A stretch of DNA of 64,000 nt from an uncultured cyanobacterium (lineage in GTDB: Bacteria > Cyanobacteriota > Cyanobacteriia > Cyanobacteriales > Nostocaceae): the NCBI GenBank assembly GCA_903903925.1, contig CAIVAU010000116.1, forward strand, positions 143,576-207,575. Reading direction: 5' to 3'. A program made the position numbers and the translations under genes. A model generated the notes under the pieces. That model did not search any database. It saw only the letters and a list, made by a program, of their open reading frames with translations, and was not told the origin of the DNA. Positions 9,207 to 17,931 of the stretch are shown piece after piece; position 1 is the first letter of the stretch; the number at the start of each line of letters is the position of its first letter.

Positions 9207-9992
9207 ATGGAATCAAATCAGTCCTCTGTGCGGTCTGATGGTATGGAATTATTGTGCCTATACCACCAGAATCCCTCTATTAAACTGCGTAATCAACTTG
9301 TACAGTTACACACTGGCTTAGTTCGGAAGATGGCTCATAAATTTAGCCATCAATGTAATGAACCTTATGAGGATTTGGAGCAAATTGGTTATTTTGGTTT
9401 AATTAGGGCAATTGAACGTTTCGATCCAAGCCAGGGATATGCTTTTAGTTCCTTTGCCATACCCTACATTCGAGGCGAAATGCTGCACTTTTTGCGCGAT
9501 CGCAGTACGCTATTGAAAATCCCCCGTCGTTGGCAAGAACTCTATAATGAGGGACAAAAGGTTCGCAAAGAATTGGCTGTTACTTTGGGTCGCCAACCCA
9601 AGGATACAGAAATTGCCAACATTCTTCAAGTCTCTGTGCAAGAATGGCAAGAGACAAAGCTTGCTGCTCAAAACCGTCTGCCTTTGAGTTTAGATGCTAC
9701 TGTAGTACACTACGTTGATTGCCAAATAACCTTAGGAGAAGCCCTTCCCTGTCCCCGTTCAATTGCTTTCCAGCAACAAGAAGAAGAAAGGCAACAACTC
9801 CAAGGCGCAATAAATATGTTAGAAGAAAAGCCTCGGATGGCAGTTGAAATGGTTTTTTTGAAGGAACTTTCTCGCAAAGACGCCGCCAAAAAAATCGGCA
9901 CCAGTCCAATGACAGTGACACGGTATCTACAAAAGGGAGTTCACGATCTCATGTGTATGTTACAGCCATCAGCAGTGGCAACAGGGTCATGA
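9207..9992 (+). CDS. sigF: RNA polymerase group 3 sigma factor SigF
   Basis: A 261-residue alternative sigma factor of the SigB/SigF/FliA class. Region 2 is clear: RKMAHKFSHQCNEPYEDLEQIGYFGLIRAIERFDPSQG then FSSFAIPYIRGEMLHFLRD. Region 3 (IPRRWQELYNEGQKVRKELA) and region 4 (EKPRMAVEMVFLKELSRKDAAKKIGTSPMTVTRYLQKG) follow, with a helix-turn-helix. It lacks region 1.1, as group 3 factors do. In other cyanobacteria SigF controls type IV pilus and stress genes. No anti-sigma factor is adjacent. AAGGA precedes the ATG. Confidence 0.88.
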   Translation: MESNQSSVRSDGMELLCLYHQNPSIKLRNQLVQLHTGLVRKMAHKFSHQCNEPYEDLEQIGYFGLIRAIERFDPSQGYAFSSFAIPYIRGEMLHFLRDRSTLLKIPRRWQELYNEGQKVRKELAVTLGRQPKDTEIANILQVSVQEWQETKLAAQNRLPLSLDATVVHYVDCQITLGEALPCPRSIAFQQQEEERQQLQGAINMLEEKPRMAVEMVFLKELSRKDAAKKIGTSPMTVTRYLQKGVHDLMCMLQPSAVATGS

Positions 9993-9997
9993 TCTGT

Positions 9998-12127
9998 CTA
10001 CCTAGATTTGAGATCAGCGATCGCTCCTTTGGTCATAGCAGCAATAGCTTTGTCAGTCGCTTTCGGCAAATGGTAATATTTGCCTCCAGATGTCTTTGCT
10101 AACTCCTTAGCAAACCCAGTAGACACAAATTTACTCTCTGTATCAATCACCAACAGCTGCATCCCTGAAGCACGAATTCTAGCAGCAATTTCCAACAATT
10201 CAGCTTTGATATCTGGTTTTTGGTTTGGTTCTAGCGGTTCACCCAAAGAACGTGCCAAGGGAATATTACCCCGTCCATCAGTTATCGCCACAATCACCAC
10301 TTGCCCAATATCTCCACTTCTGACCGCATTTAATCCGACACGCACAGCTTGAGTTAAACCATGCGCTAGCGGCGAACCCCCGCCACAGGGCAATCGTTCC
10401 AAGCGGTTACGCGCTAAAGCAATGGAACGTGTCGGCGGTAATAAGACCTCTGCCTGTTCTCCTCGGAAAGGAATCAAAGCCACTTGGTCACGGTTTTGAT
10501 ATGCTTCTGTCAACAACTGCATCACAGCACCTTTAGCCGATTGCATCCTGTTCAGCGCCATTGAACCAGATGCATCTACCACAAATACGACCAAAGCCCC
10601 TGCTTTACGTACCAACCGCTTAGAACGGATATCTACCTGTTCAACGAATACACGCTTTTGAAGTGGCGGAGTAGCGGAGTAGAAGACATTCCCCCCCTCT
10701 CCCCCTCTCCCCCTCTCCCGTCGTGCTTTTTGATACGGAGCGGCTGCTCTGAGGGTAGCATCTACAGCAATGCGCTGCACTTTCCCTTTGGGTAACATTG
10801 GTTTGATATAGCGTCCCCGGTCTTCGGAAAGGATTAAGCTCCGACTACCAGACTTACCTTGCCGCTGCGCCATTTGGGCAAAATAAAGCACACTGGGATC
10901 AAGGATGACTCCCTCAGGATCAAAGATGAATTCTTCTGGAATACTGGGTGGTTCTTGTTCTGATTGTTCTGGGTTTTCTTCTTGTTCTTCTTGTTCTTGA
11001 TTGGACTCCTCTTCTGGTTCCTCTTGATTTTGCTGTGGGGGTGGTGGTGGGGGTGGTGCTTCTTGTTGGGGCGGTGTCTGTATAACAGTTGCCCGTGGTA
11101 CAATCACCAATTCCACAGCATGCCGTAAGTCTTCAGCATTAACTTGTGTTCGCCCCTCCAAAGCCGCCGCTGCTTTGGCAACCCGCATGGCAAATAATTC
11201 AGCGCGATGCCCTTGTACGCCAGCGCGAATTGCTTCATCTACAAGGTAGGCAATTTGTTCGTGGGTCATCTGAACATCTTTAAGCCATTCTCTTGCCAAG
11301 AGGATTTGGGTTTTCAGGGCGTCTATATCTTCTGTGTATTGTTGGAGAAATTCTTGGGGAGAACGGGAGTAGGCGATCGCTTGCTCTACTGCTTCTACTC
11401 TTTGATCTAAACCAAGTACACCGTTAGCACTCAGAGCGATCGCAATTCTATCTAGCAAATGCTCCCGTAATGCTCCTTCTTCTGGGTTATAGGTAGCAAT
11501 AAACAGAGGCTTACAGGAATGTCGAAAACTAATACCCTCCCGCTCGATTTGGTTGCGTCCATCAGAGAGTACTGCTAAAAGCTGATTAGATATTTGGTCA
11601 TCTAATAAATTAATTTCATCTACATAAAGGATGCCTCGGTGTGCTTGTGCTAGCAAACCCGGCTGAAACACAGTTTCTCCTTGTTTTACCGACTTTTCAA
11701 CATCCACAGAACCAAGGAGTCGGTCTTCTGTCACGCCCAGAGGAATCTGTACAAAGGGTGCTCTGATTATTTCTGTTTCAATTATGGGGTGGGTATCCGG
11801 TTCCCCTACCTCTAAAGGCAGGCAAGATCCATCACCCAAAAGGTTTGCCAACAATTGGTCATCCCATTCTTCTGGGTGGTCTGGGTCGCAGTTGCTGATA
11901 GAACCCGATACAACTTCAATTGGTGGTACAAGGGCATGAATAGCACGAGCCATCACAGATTTTGCCGTACCGCGACGACCTGCAATCACGACTCCCCCCA
12001 ACCCCGGATCGACCGCTGCTAGTAGTAAGGATAGTTTAATTGCTTCCTGACCGACTACGGCTGTCAGCGGAAAGGCGGTATTAAGAGGGATGATGGTAGG
12101 CGTAGGCGCAGGCATGGTTTTTATCAT
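9998..12127 (-). CDS. chlD: Magnesium chelatase subunit D
   Basis: ChlD (709 residues) forms the AAA+ motor complex with ChlI that drives Mg insertion into protoporphyrin IX by ChlH, the first step of chlorophyll synthesis. Order: AAA+ domain (~20-335) with Walker A-like GRRGTAKS, Walker B-like [10 protein letters not shown]; a Pro-rich then acidic linker (~350-405, [26 protein letters not shown]); a C-terminal von Willebrand A domain with MIDAS motif [11 protein letters not shown]. Between linker and vWA (about residues 470-490, bases 10661-10720) is a low-complexity stretch written by repeat DNA ([20 protein letters not shown]), apparently an in-frame repeat insertion. Convergent with sigF, 5 bp between stops. 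Confidence 0.95.
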   Translation of the reverse strand: MIKTMPAPTPTIIPLNTAFPLTAVVGQEAIKLSLLLAAVDPGLGGVVIAGRRGTAKSVMARAIHALVPPIEVVSGSISNCDPDHPEEWDDQLLANLLGDGSCLPLEVGEPDTHPIIETEIIRAPFVQIPLGVTEDRLLGSVDVEKSVKQGETVFQPGLLAQAHRGILYVDEINLLDDQISNQLLAVLSDGRNQIEREGISFRHSCKPLFIATYNPEEGALREHLLDRIAIALSANGVLGLDQRVEAVEQAIAYSRSPQEFLQQYTEDIDALKTQILLAREWLKDVQMTHEQIAYLVDEAIRAGVQGHRAELFAMRVAKAAAALEGRTQVNAEDLRHAVELVIVPRATVIQTPPQQEAPPPPPPPQQNQEEPEEESNQEQEEQEENPEQSEQEPPSIPEEFIFDPEGVILDPSVLYFAQMAQRQGKSGSRSLILSEDRGRYIKPMLPKGKVQRIAVDATLRAAAPYQKARRERGRGGEGGNVFYSATPPLQKRVFVEQVDIRSKRLVRKAGALVVFVVDASGSMALNRMQSAKGAVMQLLTEAYQNRDQVALIPFRGEQAEVLLPPTRSIALARNRLERLPCGGGSPLAHGLTQAVRVGLNAVRSGDIGQVVIVAITDGRGNIPLARSLGEPLEPNQKPDIKAELLEIAARIRASGMQLLVIDTESKFVSTGFAKELAKTSGGKYYHLPKATDKAIAAMTKGAIADLKSR
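10661..10720. repeat. Repeat-derived in-frame insert within chlD
   Basis: Two short tandem units sit inside the coding region: a GGAGTAGC-type pair at 10666-10681 and a run of CCCCCTCT/CTCCCCCT heptamer-like units at 10690-10720. They resemble the intergenic tracts elsewhere in the window and preserve the reading frame. Confidence 0.65.
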
Positions 12128-12236
12128 TGCTAGTCCAGGTTTTCAGCATATCAAATTTGACCATTCCTCGGAACAGAATAAGTTGATTTTGCTCCCACTT
12201 ATTATCTAAGGTAGAAAAAAATGAATTAACTTGCTC

Positions 12237-12920
12237 ATGCACAAACTTTTGCTCTTTCAGGACGAAGAACTTTTACTCAGTGCGCTTACTCACCGTTCTT
12301 ATGTCCATGAAAACCCACAAATAGGTGAACATAATGAACGCCTAGAGTTTCTTGGTGATGCTTTGCTTAACTTCTTAAGTGGCGAGTATCTCTATCGTCG
12401 TTACCCGCAAAAGGGAGAAGATGAATTAACTCGTCGGCGTTCAGCGTTGGTGGATGAAAAGCAGCTAGCAAAGTTTGCTATTGAGGTAGGCTTACACTTG
12501 AGGATGCGATTGGGTAAAGGTGCTACACAAGAGGGAGGCTTCCAAAATCCCAATTTACTCAGCAGCACCTTTGAAGCAATCATCGGTGCTTACTATTTAG
12601 ACAACAATTTAAATATTGAGATTCTTCGCGCTGTTGTCGAACCGCTGTTTGATTCTGTCCCTGAAAGTATTGTTGAATCTCGCTCGAATGTAGACTCTAA
12701 GAATCAACTTCAGGAGTGGGCACAGCGCAACGTTACCTTAATTCCTCCCAAGTATGTCACAATTCAAACTGGCGGTTCTTCCCATGCTCCAGAGTTTATC
12801 GCCACAGTGTTTGTAGATGGAAAAGAGTACGGACAAGGCAAAGGACGCAATAAAAAAAATGCTGAAAAAGCTGCCGCCGAAGATGCGCTAGAAAAAGTAA
12901 AGCAACAAGGTAAAAATTAA
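12237..12920 (+). CDS. rnc: Ribonuclease III
   Basis: RNase III cleaves double-stranded RNA in rRNA and mRNA processing. The protein has about 227 residues with the signature [20 protein letters not shown] (catalytic Glu/Asp), a second acidic cluster around [11 protein letters not shown], and a C-terminal double-stranded RNA-binding domain ([12 protein letters not shown]...[21 protein letters not shown]). The start is the ATG at 12237; a TTG two codons earlier (12231) is also possible and neither has a strong Shine-Dalgarno. A long heptamer repeat begins at the base after its stop codon. Confidence 0.94.
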   Translation: MHKLLLFQDEELLLSALTHRSYVHENPQIGEHNERLEFLGDALLNFLSGEYLYRRYPQKGEDELTRRRSALVDEKQLAKFAIEVGLHLRMRLGKGATQEGGFQNPNLLSSTFEAIIGAYYLDNNLNIEILRAVVEPLFDSVPESIVESRSNVDSKNQLQEWAQRNVTLIPPKYVTIQTGGSSHAPEFIATVFVDGKEYGQGKGRNKKNAEKAAAEDALEKVKQQGKN

Positions 12921-13080
12921 GAGGGAGCAGGGAGCAGGGAGCAGGGAGTAGGGAGTAGGGAGTAGGGAGTAGGGAGCAGGGAGTAGGGAGCAGGGAGCAG
13001 GGAGCAGGGAGTAGGGAGTAGGGAGTAGGGAGTAGGGAGTAGGGAGTAGGGAGTAGGGAGTAGGGAGTAGGGAGTAGGAG
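12921..13080. repeat. Long heptameric tandem repeat (GGGAGTA / GGGAGCA)
   Basis: About 22 units of GGGAGYA in tandem, the longest tract in the window, starting directly after the rnc TAA. The reverse frame would encode YSLLPTP repeats, but this is a by-product of the 7-base period and not a gene. Confidence 0.92.
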
Positions 13081-13099
13081 GAGTTTCTTTCATTCGTAG

Positions 13100-13190
13100 T
13101 GGGTGGTGCGCCGCCCGTGGGCCTGCTCTTAAGCGAGAAACACGGCGTCAAAGTTCCAATCCCACGACTGAACGCCGTGGGATTCCCTGC
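13100..13190. mobile_element. Possible IS200/IS605-like end remnant
   Basis: Unique sequence between two repeat tracts. It contains the 9-bp hairpin AATCCCACG / CGTGGGATT (13158-13184) and an upstream GCGCCGCCCGTGGGCC. Hairpins of this kind are typical of subterminal ends of IS200/IS605-family and tnpB-associated elements. No transposase or tnpB is present. The assignment rests on the resemblance of the hairpin only. Confidence 0.35.
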
Positions 13191-13224
13191 TCCCTACTCC
13201 CTGCTAAGAGATCCCTCTGGATTT

Positions 13225-14292
13225 TTACTTTTTGTCAGGTATGTAGTAAACTTTTCCTCCTGTATCTGGTACAAAATGACAACTGATCCATGACTGCCAT
13301 AATGCCACCCAAATCGGTTTTTCACATTTGCGGAAGTAGTCACCCATGATCGGTTTAATCGCCTCAGTTGCCTTCTTTAAGTTGTAATGTGGAATGTTGA
13401 GAAAGATGTGGTGAGCAACGTGAGTACCGATATCATGATGGATGTAATTGATCAAACCATAATCGCGGTCAATTGTAGAAACAGCACCTTTGAGGAAATT
13501 CCAATCCTCCCCACGATACCATGGAATATCCGACTCAGTATGGTGCAAGAATGTCACTAAGTCTAGCCAAATTATAAAGACAAGGTAGGGTGCAGCGTAG
13601 TATTTTAGCAACCAAATCCAACCCCATTGATAGGTAAGGAAAGCAAGTAAACCTACCATCAAAGTACATAGTATTGTACTAGTGATAACATCCCATTTCT
13701 CCGATGGTTTAAAAAGTGAGCTACTAGGAAGAAAGTGGGAACCTTCCTTATTGGGAGAGCGCATAAACAAATAGACTGGATAGGCCAATAAAAACACATG
13801 ATACCGACCTATTTTTTGCATCAAGGGCATCACCTCGTACTGCGATTTTGTCACAGGATACCAACTTTCATCATTGTCGATATGACCAGTATTTAGGTGG
13901 TGAGTTCTATGACTAATTCGCCAACCATGATAAGGAACAAGCAACGGGGTGTGAGAAAGATGCCCAATTAAATCATTCAGCCATTTCTTCTTAGAAAAAG
14001 ATTGGTGTCCGCAGTCATGTCCTACCACAAACAAAGCCCAAAACATCGTCCCTTGCATCACCCAGAAAATAGGCATTACCCACCAGGAATCTAGGTAATG
14101 AGCAGATGCATAAAGCAGACCAATAATTAGGATGTCACGAAAAAAGTAAAAGAGTGATTTTCCCAGATTAGGCTGAAAGCATTCAGATGGGATTGCAACT
14201 TTCAAATCACCAAGAGTAAAAGGTAGTTTGGTTGCATCCTCAGATAATTCACAAATATGAGGATTGGTTAACTTGATGGAGTTGGATTGCAC
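13225..14292 (-). CDS. desB: Acyl-lipid omega-3 (delta-15) fatty acid desaturase
   Basis: A 355-residue membrane di-iron desaturase that adds the omega-3 double bond to membrane glycerolipids. The three His boxes are HDCGH (VVGHDCGHQSF), HRTHH (RISHRTHHLNTGH) and HVAHH (IGTHVAHHIF). Four hydrophobic segments lie around them. The HRTHHLNTGHIDNDESW context and the FLHHTESDIPWYRG segment match omega-3 rather than delta-12 enzymes. Start is GTG. It is the last of three same-strand desaturase genes; in cyanobacteria desA and desB are typically cold-induced. Confidence 0.87.
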   Translation of the reverse strand: MQSNSIKLTNPHICELSEDATKLPFTLGDLKVAIPSECFQPNLGKSLFYFFRDILIIGLLYASAHYLDSWWVMPIFWVMQGTMFWALFVVGHDCGHQSFSKKKWLNDLIGHLSHTPLLVPYHGWRISHRTHHLNTGHIDNDESWYPVTKSQYEVMPLMQKIGRYHVFLLAYPVYLFMRSPNKEGSHFLPSSSLFKPSEKWDVITSTILCTLMVGLLAFLTYQWGWIWLLKYYAAPYLVFIIWLDLVTFLHHTESDIPWYRGEDWNFLKGAVSTIDRDYGLINYIHHDIGTHVAHHIFLNIPHYNLKKATEAIKPIMGDYFRKCEKPIWVALWQSWISCHFVPDTGGKVYYIPDKK

Positions 14293-14420
14293 TTAATTTT
14301 TTGCTGGGTAGAAACTGTGTGTTTGCTTGATATTTAGTCATTTGTCGTTTATCCTGACTGAATGTAAAGGATAAAGACAAATGACGGAATAATTACGAAT
14401 TATGCTGACAGAAGAACTGT

Positions 14421-15467
14421 TTACAACCCAGCGTCATAGTCATTAAAAGACAAATACCCTCGATCTGGCTCGTACAGATGACACTGGTCTGTAATGTGCT
14501 TCATTAAAGACCATGAAAACCGACATTCACGCAAAGAAGTTCCCCAATTTTGTTGCAAGCTACGATGAGCCAACCGCAAGTTATAGGAAGGAATGGCGGT
14601 AGAAATGTGATGGGGAATGTGGACGTTAATATCGTGGCAAAGAAATTCTACCCAGTGCGGGTAATCACAGTGAACTGAGCCAGAGAGTTGTGCAGTTACC
14701 TCGTTCCACTGAGGTTCTGCTACAAACGGAATTTCTGGAGCAGTATGGTGTACTAGAGTAAAAGTACTCATCCAAAAGTGGAACACCATCCACGGAAGCA
14801 ACCAAAATTTGATCAATCCCCAGATCCCAGTCGTGGCGATCAAGAGAGGGAAAGCGATCGCTGCGAACAACGCTACCACAGCCACAGAAAACCTTACACT
14901 TGATTGGTCTTTTTCTTGGAATTTCCGCCAATCAAAGTGCAGAATTGCCCAATGTCCGATTGAGCCTACCCACCATAAGTGGTTACGCATGAACCCCTTA
15001 AAACTCCACTGACCAATTTGTCCCCAACTGTCATAATTCTCTGGACTAATTGGATGCCAAGCGTTGTCCTCTCCCAGCTTATTAGTGTGAAGATGGTGAT
15101 GATTATGCTTAATCCGCCAACTGTGGAATGGGTAAATCAAAGGCATCAGCAACAAATGCCCTACTAAGTCATTGACCCAACGGCGTTTGGCAAACGAACG
15201 ATGACCGCAATCATGTGCAAGCACAAAAAAACCAGTCAAAGCAGTGCCTGTAAAAATCCAGGCTAGGGGCAAGAGAAACCAAGGAGCAATTGTTAGACTG
15301 AAGTAGCCTAAGCTAACTATCAAAACACTCATTATCACTCCTGCCCAAGCTTTGCGCTGATTCTGCACGAAACATTCTTTTGGCAAAGTTTTGATAATAT
15401 CTTTTAGCTTCAGATTTGAATTAATTAAGTCCTCAGCTTGCTTTTGACCGTCTATTGATGTAATCAT
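14421..15467 (-). CDS. desA: Acyl-lipid delta-12 fatty acid desaturase
   Basis: A 348-residue membrane di-iron desaturase converting oleoyl to linoleoyl groups on glycerolipids. His boxes: HDCGH ([22 protein letters not shown]), HNHHH ([20 protein letters not shown]) and HIPHH ([11 protein letters not shown]). Sequence context ([24 protein letters not shown]) fits DesA. The start is set at ATG 15467, with AGGTG just upstream; a GTG at 15473 would add two codons. The gap to desB is 128 bp and contains no terminator I can see. Confidence 0.88.
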   Translation of the reverse strand: MITSIDGQKQAEDLINSNLKLKDIIKTLPKECFVQNQRKAWAGVIMSVLIVSLGYFSLTIAPWFLLPLAWIFTGTALTGFFVLAHDCGHRSFAKRRWVNDLVGHLLLMPLIYPFHSWRIKHNHHHLHTNKLGEDNAWHPISPENYDSWGQIGQWSFKGFMRNHLWWVGSIGHWAILHFDWRKFQEKDQSSVRFSVAVVALFAAIAFPLLIATTGIWGLIKFWLLPWMVFHFWMSTFTLVHHTAPEIPFVAEPQWNEVTAQLSGSVHCDYPHWVEFLCHDINVHIPHHISTAIPSYNLRLAHRSLQQNWGTSLRECRFSWSLMKHITDQCHLYEPDRGYLSFNDYDAGL

Positions 15468-15573
15468 GGACACCTAAAAAACAACACCCTTTACTCCCAA
15501 GTCACCAAAATGAAGTGACTTATCGCAAAGCTTCCTAACATTAGCGTTTTGGATTATACAATATAACAGAATT

Positions 15574-15735
15574 CAGGAGTCAGGAGCCAGGAGTCAGGAG
15601 TTTCGAGCAATGTAAAGATTTTCTAGATTTCCAAGGGTTAAAATTGGGGACTTTAAGCCACGATTCATACCCGTCTAAAGAATACTCAAGCTCTATTCTG
15701 ACTCCAGACTCCTGACTCCTGACTCCTGTCTTCTA
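15574..15735. repeat. Inverted heptamer arms flanking a 100-bp core, downstream of desC
   Basis: A CAGGAGT-type tract (15574-15602) and an ACTCCTG-type tract (15705-15735) are mutual reverse complements flanking ~100 unique bases. The outer arm supplies the desC stop codon and its final codons. Confidence 0.75.
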
Positions 15736-16554
15736 ACTCCTGTCTTCCTCTGCCAGCTTCACATTCGTCGCTAGACCAAGTACTTGCAGCAATTGAATCG
15801 TCATCCAGGTTACATCAATTTCCCACCATCTTAGCCCGTGACGAGCTGAGTATTGATAGGCATGGTGATTGTTGTGCCAGCCTTCGCCAAACACCAGTAG
15901 GGCTACCCACCAACAGTTAGTTGATCTGTCACCAGAATCGTAGCTACGATAGCCAAATTTATGAGTCGCACTGTTAACCAACCAAGTGCAGTGCCAAACA
16001 AAGACAACGCGGGCAAAAATTCCCCAAACGACAAATGACCAACCACCCAGTAATAAGAGAACTGCACCCAAGGCAATCTGGATAAATATCATATTTTTTT
16101 GCAAAAATAGATAAACTGGATCACCAGCAATGTCTTTGGTGAAGCGTGGAATTTCTGATTCGTCTTCTCTGTGATAAATTAGCCAACCCATATGACTCCA
16201 CCAGAAGCCTTTATTGGAATTATGGGGATCAAAGTTTTGATCTGAGTACAAATGGTGTATACGGTGTGTCCCTACCCACTCAATCACTCCTCCTTGGCAG
16301 GAGAGTGTACCACAAAACATCAGGAAATACTCCAGCCACTTAGGAGCCTGAAAACTGCGGTGGGTGACAAGGCGGTGAAATCCGAGGGTAACACCCAAGC
16401 CACCACTTACCCAGTAGAGAAAGAAAGCAACACCTACGGCTTTCCAGCTAAAGTTACTAGGGAGCAGGGCAAATAAAGCTCCGATATGTAAAGCGGCAAA
16501 AAATAGGGTGTTAACCCAGTTGATGTGACCTTTTGTTGAAGTAGCAATTGTCAT
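15733..16554 (-). CDS. desC: Acyl-lipid delta-9 desaturase
   Basis: A 273-residue stearoyl (delta-9) desaturase introducing the first double bond. His boxes of the delta-9 class: HRLVTH (LGFHRLVTHRSF), HRIHH (GTHRIHHLYSDQNFDPHN) and HNNHH (GEGWHNNHHAYQYSARHGLRWWEID). Two hydrophobic hairpins are visible. It is the first gene of the desC-desA-desB series on this strand, although a 260-bp repeat-rich gap separates it from desA. The last codons and stop (GAC AGG AGT TAG) lie in a heptamer repeat, so the C-terminus has been rewritten by the repeat. Confidence 0.9.
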   Translation of the reverse strand: MTIATSTKGHINWVNTLFFAALHIGALFALLPSNFSWKAVGVAFFLYWVSGGLGVTLGFHRLVTHRSFQAPKWLEYFLMFCGTLSCQGGVIEWVGTHRIHHLYSDQNFDPHNSNKGFWWSHMGWLIYHREDESEIPRFTKDIAGDPVYLFLQKNMIFIQIALGAVLLLLGGWSFVVWGIFARVVFVWHCTWLVNSATHKFGYRSYDSGDRSTNCWWVALLVFGEGWHNNHHAYQYSARHGLRWWEIDVTWMTIQLLQVLGLATNVKLAEEDRS

Positions 16555-16638
16555 GCCGTAACCTAAATAGGATTTGTTCAGACGAATTTGCGCGATTCTG
16601 AAATCCGCATATCTAAATTTTTTTTGAATGAGGAAGCA

Positions 16639-17868
16639 ATGAACAGCTTAGAACATCTGCGGGAAGCAGAACAAGCACTCTTACAGATTTTTTCTGGAAT
16701 TGACGCTCAGGTCAAGCAAAATCTCAAACGAGTGCTGGACGCCTTTCGCCATCATCGAGTTGGCGCACACCATTTTGCTGGTGTAAGTGGATACGGTCAT
16801 GATGATTTGGGGCGAGAAACTTTAGACAAAGTGTTTGCGTCAGTAATGGGTGCTGAGGCGGCGGTGGTGCGGGTGCAGTTTGTTTCGGGAACCCATGCGA
16901 TCGCGTGTGCTTTATTTGGTGTCCTCCGTCCTGGTGATGAAATGTTGGCAGTTGCAGGTTCACCCTACGACACACTTGAGGAAGTGATCGGCTTGCGGGG
17001 TCAAGGTCAAGGCTCACTGATCGAGTTTGGCATCCGCTATAGCCAATTGCATTTAACAAAACAAGGAACCATAGATTGGCAAGCTTTATCCTGTGCTGTA
17101 GGGTCTAATACTAGTCTAGTCTTAATTCAGCGTTCCTGTGGTTATTCTTGGCGCCCCAGCCTATCAATTGCCGAAATACAAAAAATTATCCACGTAGTCA
17201 AACAGCAGAATCCTAATACTATTTGCTTTGTTGACAACTGCTACGGCGAATTCATCGAAACCCAAGAACCCACTACCGTTGGTGCTGATTTAATGGCAGG
17301 TTCGTTAATTAAAAACCCTGGTGGTACCATTGTTAATGCCGGTGGTTATATTGCTGGTCGCGCTGACCTAGTGGAAGCAGCGGCTTGTCGCCTCACTGCA
17401 CCGGGTATCGGTAGTTATGCTGGTGCTACTTTTGACCAAAATCGCCTGCTCTTCCAAGGGCTGTTTCTTGCTCCCCAGATGGTAGGGGAGGCGATTAAGG
17501 GAACTTTCCTGACTGGTTATGTCTTCGACAAATTGGGTTATCCAGTCAATCCCGCACCACTGACTCCCCGGCGGGACGTGATTCAGGCAATTAAGTTGGG
17601 TTCTGCCTCCAAGCTCATTGCCTTCTGTAAGGCGATTCAACAGCATTCTCCTATTGGTTCCTACCTAGACCCTGTACCAGACAAAATGCCGGGGTATGAG
17701 AGTCATGTCATCATGGCTGGAGGAACGTTTATTGAGGGTGGTACCTTGGAATTTTCCGCCGACGGTCCTTTGCGGGAACCATATATCGTCTATTGCCAAG
17801 GCGGAACCCATTGGACTCATGTTGCGATCGCCTTGGAAGCAGCGATAGAAGCTGTGGGAGGGGTGTAG
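16639..17868 (+). CDS. PLP-dependent methionine gamma-lyase family protein
   Basis: About 409 residues, of the Cys/Met-metabolism PLP family once called aluminium resistance protein (COG4100). Visible landmarks: VRVQFVSGTHAIACALFGVLRPGDEML, CFVDNCYGEFIE (PLP-binding Asp) and MAGSLIKNPGGTIVNAGGYIAG, with the Lys of SLIKNPGG the probable Schiff-base residue. The physiological substrate of this family in cyanobacteria is not known to me. The ATG at 16639 has GAGGAAG directly upstream; a longer TTG frame from 16588 is unlikely. The TAG stop is embedded in a GTGTAGGAGAGTGTGGGG repeat. Confidence 0.85.
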   Translation: MNSLEHLREAEQALLQIFSGIDAQVKQNLKRVLDAFRHHRVGAHHFAGVSGYGHDDLGRETLDKVFASVMGAEAAVVRVQFVSGTHAIACALFGVLRPGDEMLAVAGSPYDTLEEVIGLRGQGQGSLIEFGIRYSQLHLTKQGTIDWQALSCAVGSNTSLVLIQRSCGYSWRPSLSIAEIQKIIHVVKQQNPNTICFVDNCYGEFIETQEPTTVGADLMAGSLIKNPGGTIVNAGGYIAGRADLVEAAACRLTAPGIGSYAGATFDQNRLLFQGLFLAPQMVGEAIKGTFLTGYVFDKLGYPVNPAPLTPRRDVIQAIKLGSASKLIAFCKAIQQHSPIGSYLDPVPDKMPGYESHVIMAGGTFIEGGTLEFSADGPLREPYIVYCQGGTHWTHVAIALEAAIEAVGGV

Positions 17869-17895
17869 GAGAGTGTGGGGGGTGTGGGGGGGAGA
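17861..17895. repeat. GTGTGGGG-type repeat at gene end
   Basis: Units of GTGTGGGG/GTGTAGGA begin within the last codons and stop of the PLP lyase gene. The same unit recurs at 3241-3290 and 59384-59455. Confidence 0.65.
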
Positions 17896-17931
17896 GAAGG
17901 AAGCTAACAGCTAACAACTAACAACTAACTA

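Noticed and set aside
12921..13080. CRISPR-like array
   Set aside because: The units are 7 bases in direct tandem with no spacers; no cas genes anywhere in the window.
12888..13151. An 87-residue minus-strand frame full of YSLLPTP repeats
   Set aside because: It is the translation of a 7-base tandem repeat, which reads open in several frames; no start signal or gene-like ends.
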